A stretch of 7,063 nt of DNA. It comes from Chloroflexota bacterium (GTDB lineage Bacteria; Chloroflexota; Limnocylindria; Limnocylindrales; CSP1-4). The position numbers and the translations under genes were made by a program. The stretch spans positions 1 to 7,063 of the forward strand of contig VBHW01000090.1 of assembly GCA_005881055.1 (NCBI GenBank), read 5' to 3'. Position 1 is the first letter of the stretch, and every line of letters begins with the position of its first letter. Positions 5,518-7,063 of the stretch are shown here, one piece after another. The notes beneath the pieces are model-generated. The model was given only the letters and a program-made list of their open reading frames with translations. It had not been told where the DNA came from and did no database searches.

Positions 5518-5731
5518 TCCCCGGCCCAACGGCGCCGGGACGCTCGCTGGGAAGCCTTCTGAGACCACCGGAAGAGCCCGGGAGCGGCCCACCGAGACGC
5601 GCCGGATCGGCGTGCCCCGACCACTCTCGCGGTTCCCCACATCCGCGACCCTGGCCATCGGTTTCCCTCCAACAGCTTCCCGTACGCGCCTCCCGTCGGC
5701 CCTCCCCCAGTCGTTAGGTCACGTCGATCGC

Positions 5732-7063
5732 ATGGACACACGTCAGGTCTGGCGCGCCGCCCTCGGCGAGCTTCAGGTCTCGCTCTCGCCGGCCAACTTC
5801 GAGACGTGGTTGCGCGACACGACCCTCGTCGACGTCGAGGACAACAAGTTCCGGATCGCGGTCCCGAACGGCTTCGCCAAGGACTGGCTCGACACGCGCT
5901 ATCGCTCGCTCATCTCGCAGACGCTCGCGCGGATCGTCGGGTACAGCGTCGTCGTGGAGATCGTCACCCAGGCGGCCCCGGTCGCGGCTCCGGTGGCCGT
6001 CGGCGCCGCGGCCGGCGACGGGACCCACGGCCCGAGCGCGGCACCCCAGGCTGTCCGCCTCGAGCCGAGCCGGGTCGGCGGCGAGGGCGGCACGACCAAC
6101 CTGAACCCGCGCTACACGTTCGCGAACTTCATCGTCGGATCCGCGAACCGGCTCGCCCACGCGGCCAGCCTGTCGGTGGCCGAGCGGCCGGGCCACGCGT
6201 ACAACCCGCTCTTCCTGTACGGCGGCGTGGGCCTCGGCAAGACCCACCTCATGCACGCGATCGGGAACCAGGTCATCGCGAAGTTCCCGCGCAAGCGTGT
6301 CGTGTACGCGACGAGCGAGAAGTTCACCAACGAGTTCATCACGAGCATCCAGCAGGGCAAGATCGACGAGTTCCGGGCCCGCTACCGGCGGATCGACCTC
6401 CTCCTCATCGACGACATCCAGTTCATCGCCGACAAGGAGCGGACGCAGGAGGAGTTCTTCCACACGTTCAACGCGATCCACGAGGACGGCAAGCAGATCG
6501 TGCTGAGCTCGGACCGTCCGCCGAAGCAGATCGTCACGCTCGAGGAGCGCCTGCGGAGCCGGTTCGAGTGGGGCCTCATCGCCGACCTCACGGCGCCGGA
6601 CCTCGAGACGCGCATCGCAATCCTCCGGGCCAAGGCCGAGGAGGGCGCGGTCCCCATCACCTCGGACGTGATCGAGTTCATCGCCCGCAAGGTCGTGAGC
6701 AACATCCGGGAGCTCGAGGGCGCCCTCAACCGGATCGTCGCCTACGCCTCGATGGGCGCGATGCCCATCAGCATCGAGCTCGCCCAGGCGGTCCTCTCGA
6801 ACGTCCTCTACAACCCCAAGAAGCGCCAGGTGACGCCGGAGCGGATCACGAAGGCGGTCTCCGACTACTACGGGGTCCCGATCGACGCGCTCCAGGGCCA
6901 GAAGCGCGACAAGGCGATCGTCGTGCCGCGCCAGATCGCGATGTTCCTCATGCGCGAGGAGACCGACGTCTCTCTCCTGCGCATCGGCGCGGAGCTGGGC
7001 GGGCGCGACCACTCGACGGTCCTGCACGCCTGCGACAAGATCACCCGCGAGTCGTCCGTGAAC
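5732..7063 (+). CDS. dnaA: Chromosomal replication initiator protein DnaA (3' end cut by window)
   Basis: DnaA is the AAA+ ATPase that binds origin boxes, opens the duplex and loads the replicative helicase. The window holds 444 codons without a stop, and only about 10-20 residues are expected to be missing. Domain I starts MDTRQVWRAALGELQ with FETWLRDT, as in the family. The domain II linker is short and Ala/Gly/Pro-rich (about 85-123). Domain III begins at LNPRYTF (124-130), with Walker A GGVGLGKT (164-171), Walker B LLLIDD (223-228), the arginine-finger region RLRSRFEWGL (R277), and sensor 2 NIRELEGALNR (R326). Domain IV ends with the DNA-binding signature GGRDHSTVLHACDKI (423-437). ATG 5732 is chosen because it gives the family N-terminus; only a weak AGGT lies 12 bases upstream, so initiation may be weak or depend on the leader. 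Confidence 0.98.
   Translation, partial: MDTRQVWRAALGELQVSLSPANFETWLRDTTLVDVEDNKFRIAVPNGFAKDWLDTRYRSLISQTLARIVGYSVVVEIVTQAAPVAAPVAVGAAAGDGTHGPSAAPQAVRLEPSRVGGEGGTTNLNPRYTFANFIVGSANRLAHAASLSVAERPGHAYNPLFLYGGVGLGKTHLMHAIGNQVIAKFPRKRVVYATSEKFTNEFITSIQQGKIDEFRARYRRIDLLLIDDIQFIADKERTQEEFFHTFNAIHEDGKQIVLSSDRPPKQIVTLEERLRSRFEWGLIADLTAPDLETRIAILRAKAEEGAVPITSDVIEFIARKVVSNIRELEGALNRIVAYASMGAMPISIELAQAVLSNVLYNPKKRQVTPERITKAVSDYYGVPIDALQGQKRDKAIVVPRQIAMFLMREETDVSLLRIGAELGGRDHSTVLHACDKITRESSVN

Larger units (their letters stand above)
5210..5731. other. Divergent rpmH/dnaA control region
   Basis: This 522-base spacer has no credible gene. It holds a strong minus-strand promoter (5319-5348), a weaker plus-strand promoter candidate (5488-5517) and several inverted repeats: 5274-5305, 5331-5341, 5350-5371, 5383-5403, 5446-5466, 5460-5474 and 5520-5539. 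In many bacteria this spacer, or the one after dnaA, is the replication origin. I see no cluster of TTATCCACA-like DnaA boxes. The nearest match is TTCCCCACA at 5633-5641, seven of nine. No long AT-rich unwinding stretch is visible either. Confidence 0.8.

Noticed and set aside
5714..7027. 437-codon minus-strand open frame opposite dnaA
   Set aside because: It is antisense to an unmistakable DnaA and its product is repetitive in Arg/Asp/Glu/Leu/Val, a typical shadow of GC-rich codon use.

Overview
The window is a GC-rich bacterial chromosome segment carrying the conserved gene cluster that flanks many replication origins. It reads, leftwards on the minus strand, rpmH - rnpA - yidD - yidC - jag, then a VanW/YoaR-type cell-envelope gene. 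The start of dnaA runs rightwards on the plus strand and leaves the window at base 7063. The very high GC content, divergent rpmH/dnaA arrangement, protein style and VanW-type neighbour would suit a Chloroflexota lineage (for example Limnocylindria-like) or another high-GC Gram-positive-type bacterium. That placement is inference; no phylogeny could be run.

Layout: 1-211 is non-coding, with one small hairpin. 212-2004 (minus) holds a membrane-anchored protein with two peptidoglycan-binding-4 (YoaR-like) repeats and a VanW domain. Its reading frame is broken once, near 1534-1548, so it appears as two overlapping pieces. 2005-2165 is a short spacer. 2166-5209 (minus) holds jag, yidC, yidD, rnpA and rpmH, packed with gaps of 0 to 35 bases; two junctions (yidC/jag and rnpA/yidD) have stop and start codons directly abutting. 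5210-5731 is the divergent control region. It contains a strong sigma70-like promoter for the rpmH operon, a weaker candidate dnaA promoter and several exact inverted repeats. 5732-7063 is dnaA.

How the genes work together: L34 (rpmH) is a ribosomal protein and RnpA is the protein subunit of RNase P. YidD and YidC serve membrane-protein insertion, and Jag/KhpB is an RNA-binding protein usually encoded beside YidC. DnaA initiates chromosome replication. The VanW-type protein is probably exported and acts at the cell wall.

No wholly new system is convincingly present. The points most worth a second look are the frame break in the VanW-type gene, a roughly 105-residue Arg/Asp-rich insert in Jag, a possible six-codon leader ORF overlapping the yidC start, and the stacked inverted repeats between rpmH and dnaA. 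Long open frames antisense to these genes are interpreted as by-products of GC-rich codon use.
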